This document shows positions 6,259-7,269 of a DNA stretch of 7,269 nt, in pieces. The position numbers and the translations under genes were made by a program. Under the pieces are notes generated by a model that worked only from the letters and a program-made list of their open reading frames with translations, did no database searches and was not told the origin of the DNA. Numbering within the stretch: position 1 is the stretch's first letter; the number at the start of each line of letters is the position of its first letter. This DNA is from Chitinophagaceae bacterium UBA2793 (GTDB lineage: Bacteria; Bacteroidota; Bacteroidia; Chitinophagales; Chitinophagaceae). The DNA is taken from positions 14,057-21,325 of the forward strand of contig DEHT01000007.1 in the NCBI GenBank assembly GCA_002352045.1. Direction: 5' to 3'.

Positions 6259-6882
6259 TTATATTAAATCATATTCCAACTCCTCAATTTTTTCTCCTGC
6301 TAAAAGCAAGTGTGTTTTGAGCCCCAGTTTTTGTGCCGTTTCTATATTGTTGTAAGAGTCGTCAATAAACAGGGTTTCGTTTGCATTTATGGATGCATCT
6401 TTCAACACAAATTCAAAAATATCGGCATTGGGTTTTCTAAGCCCTATTTCCTGGGAATAATATGCTTTGGTAAAACAATCGTCGAGTAAGGGGTGCCCTG
6501 TTTGCTCCGTAAACAATTGCATAAATGCTTTTTTATGAATGCTGTTGGTATTGCTGAGCAGGTAGAGTTGAAAATGCTGTTGCAGCCTTTCAAGATATTG
6601 TACGCTTGGCAACCTGAAATTCAGGAGCATGGCGTTCCATGCTGTTTCAATTTCTTTTGGACTAATATTAAAGCCAGATTTTTTAATGAGGTGATTATAA
6701 AAATCTTCCGGCGTAATGTTGCCGGTTTCCAAATTGCTGAAAAGCATATCGGCACTGTACTGGCTGTACATTTCATCGAAACGGGTAAAGCCCAAATTTT
6801 CAAAAGCCTTTTTGGTTTGATGGTAATCAATATCTATTAAAACCCCGCCCAGGTCGAAGATGATGTTTTTTAATGTGGCCAT
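6259..6882 (-). CDS. HAD-superfamily hydrolase, subfamily IA, YihX-like phosphatase
   Basis: This is a 207-residue cytosolic protein with all four HAD motifs. Motif I is FDLGGVL with nucleophile Asp10, motif II is LLSNTN with Ser110, motif III is Lys150 in LRKP, and motif IV is FIDDS with Asp174 and Asp175. A helical cap lies at about 15-95, between motifs I and II. In motif I the second acidic residue is replaced by Gly12 (DLGGV). The same kind of change is known in YihX (DLGNV) and in the N-terminal domain of soluble epoxide hydrolase (DLGGV), so the enzyme may still be active. By homology it probably dephosphorylates a small sugar phosphate or similar metabolite, but the substrate cannot be told from sequence. 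It is divergent from typA and first of a probable two-gene unit with the barrel protein. The start at 6882 fits the motif I position of the family. Confidence 0.93.
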   Translation of the reverse strand: MATLKNIIFDLGGVLIDIDYHQTKKAFENLGFTRFDEMYSQYSADMLFSNLETGNITPEDFYNHLIKKSGFNISPKEIETAWNAMLLNFRLPSVQYLERLQQHFQLYLLSNTNSIHKKAFMQLFTEQTGHPLLDDCFTKAYYSQEIGLRKPNADIFEFVLKDASINANETLFIDDSYNNIETAQKLGLKTHLLLAGEKIEELEYDLI

Positions 6883-6889
6883 TTTTTAA

Positions 6890-6897
6890 AAAATCTA
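6890..6897 (-). promoter_or_regulatory. Weak candidate -7 box for the HAD gene
   Basis: On the minus strand TAGATTTT differs from TAnnTTTG at the last base and ends 7 nt before the ATG at 6882. No TTG -33 box is seen at the right distance. It overlaps the right-hand 13-bp repeat. This is a weak assignment. Confidence 0.25.
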
Positions 6898-6906
6898 TTG
6901 TACAAA
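6894..6906. repeat. Right copy of the 13-bp direct repeat flanking the HAD/barrel unit
   Basis: TCTATTGTACAAA is identical to 5570-5582 and begins 11 nt beyond the HAD start codon. Its TTGTACAA palindrome could equally be a regulator site just upstream of the HAD gene. Confidence 0.4.
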
Positions 6907-7024
6907 AAACCGCTTCTGTATTTCCTTTAATAGTGAAAATCTTATTCGGTATTCCATTAAAAATCAAAATTCTATAAAAATTTTTACTTCATAAATTCTA
7001 AATTGAATGATATTTTACTCCCCC

Positions 7025-7046
7025 GTTTATAATTTCTTTTATAAAC
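7025..7046. repeat. Inverted repeat GTTTATAA-N6-TTATAAAC
   Basis: Perfect 8-bp arms (7025-7032 and 7039-7046) are separated by TTTCTT, directly before the shared box at 7047. Symmetry of this size fits a dimeric regulator site, but the arms are AT-rich and could be incidental. Confidence 0.35.
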
Positions 7047-7064
7047 TGCCCGAACTTTCATTTT
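7047..7064 (+). promoter_or_regulatory. Upstream box shared with the 5121 gene (second copy)
   Basis: TGCCCGAACTTTCATTTT matches 5039-5055 apart from one inserted G, and ends 50 nt before the typA -7 box. See the first copy for the spacing comparison. Confidence 0.3.
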
Positions 7065-7092
7065 ATATACCATTATTTTATCCTTTATCTCC

Positions 7093-7122
7093 TTGCCATC
7101 CCGCCATTTTGCAATACCTTTG
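7093..7122 (+). promoter_or_regulatory. Bacteroidota-type promoter of typA
   Basis: The -7 box TACCTTTG (7115-7122) matches TAnnTTTG, with TTG at 7093-7095 and 19 nt between. The predicted start is near 7125, which gives typA a leader of about 92 nt. Confidence 0.65.
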
Positions 7123-7135
7123 CGCCTTCATTTTA

Positions 7136-7195
7136 GGCACCCTGCCAATTTGCTAAGCATTGAACAGTCCTTTTGCTATAGTAAAACCGGGTGCT
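7136..7195 (+). other. Possible closing stem in the typA leader
   Basis: GGCACCC (7136-7142) can pair with GGGTGCT (7189-7195), six Watson-Crick pairs plus one G-T. This would close a fold covering most of the leader and end 21 nt before the ATG. No known riboswitch is recognised. Confidence 0.3.
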
Positions 7196-7216
7196 CAACA
7201 AACTTGAAACCTTTAT

Positions 7217-7269
7217 ATGAATATTCGCAACATAGCTATTATAGCCCACGTTGACCACGGTAAAACTAC
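7217..7269 (+). CDS. typA: Ribosome-associated GTPase TypA/BipA (first 17 codons; cut by the right edge)
   Basis: The visible N-terminus MNIRNIAIIAHVDHGKT contains the P-loop AHVDHGKT of translational GTPases. The 'RNIAIIAHVDHGKT' wording is that of TypA/BipA; LepA typically reads 'RNFCIIAHIDHGKS' and EF-G and IF-2 differ more. TypA binds the ribosome and helps 50S assembly and stress adaptation, especially in the cold. Only the start of the G domain is present. The ATG at 7217 is set by the family start and by the promoter about 100 nt upstream. No Shine-Dalgarno sequence is evident. Confidence 0.9.
   Translation, partial: MNIRNIAIIAHVDHGKT

Larger units (their letters stand above)
6907..7092. 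other. AT-rich divergent spacer between the HAD gene and the typA promoter
   Basis: No open frame, tRNA or recognisable RNA is seen in this part of the 334-nt spacer. It contains the inverted repeat at 7025-7046 and the shared box at 7047-7064, both listed separately, and is otherwise A/T runs. Confidence 0.5.

Noticed and set aside
6493..6840. Open frames overlapping the HAD gene on both strands (6493-6840 plus, 6621-6830 minus)
   Set aside because: They are shadows of the HAD reading frame, whose four catalytic motifs establish it as the real gene.
1..7269. CRISPR arrays, insertion sequences, phage or defence genes
   Set aside because: No regularly spaced repeats, transposase or integrase motifs, or defence-related domains are visible.

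Overview
This window looks like an ordinary core segment of a Bacteroidota chromosome, probably from the Chitinophagia/Sphingobacteriia side. The evidence is A+T-rich spacers, promoter -7 boxes of the TAnnTTTG type, no clear Shine-Dalgarno sequences, an IF-2 with the long K/E/A-rich and Gly-rich N-terminal linker usual in the phylum, a small DUF4834-like membrane protein, and an 'FSQ' type signal-peptide end on a predicted barrel protein. I see no phage, transposon, CRISPR, toxin-antitoxin or defence genes, and no rRNA or tRNA.

Layout. Positions 4819 down to 1 (minus strand) hold the conserved operon rimP - nusA - infB: ribosome maturation factor, transcription termination/antitermination factor and translation initiation factor IF-2. 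IF-2 lacks only its last residue or so at the left edge. A well-formed Bacteroidota promoter (4788-4819) drives the operon. Its roughly 68-nt leader contains a perfect 11-bp hairpin followed by a short T run, which resembles an attenuator. Both intergenic spacers of the operon can also fold.

Positions 4820-5120 hold no recognisable gene. At 5121-5372 (plus) is a small membrane-anchored coiled-coil protein whose -7 box ends only 4 nt before the ATG, so its mRNA is probably leaderless. It is followed by two hairpins with shared 'CTAAAG' centres (5440-5502), resembling an interspersed palindromic element and partly serving as a terminator.

Positions 6882-5592 (minus) hold a two-gene unit: a HAD-superfamily hydrolase of the YihX-like type and a secreted, probably outer-membrane beta-barrel protein of unknown function. 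The same 13-bp word lies just outside each end of this unit. Divergent from it, typA/bipA (plus) begins at 7217 with its own promoter and a roughly 90-nt leader, and runs off the right edge after 17 codons.

Taken together, three of the six genes serve transcription/translation (RimP for 30S maturation, NusA for elongation/termination, IF-2 for initiation) and TypA is a ribosome-associated GTPase. The small membrane protein, HAD enzyme and barrel protein have no evident link to them. The points most worth following are regulatory: the leader hairpin of the rimP operon, the leaderless gene, the paired palindromes, and the repeat words around the HAD/barrel unit and upstream of the two plus-strand promoters. 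I do not see a new multi-gene system here.
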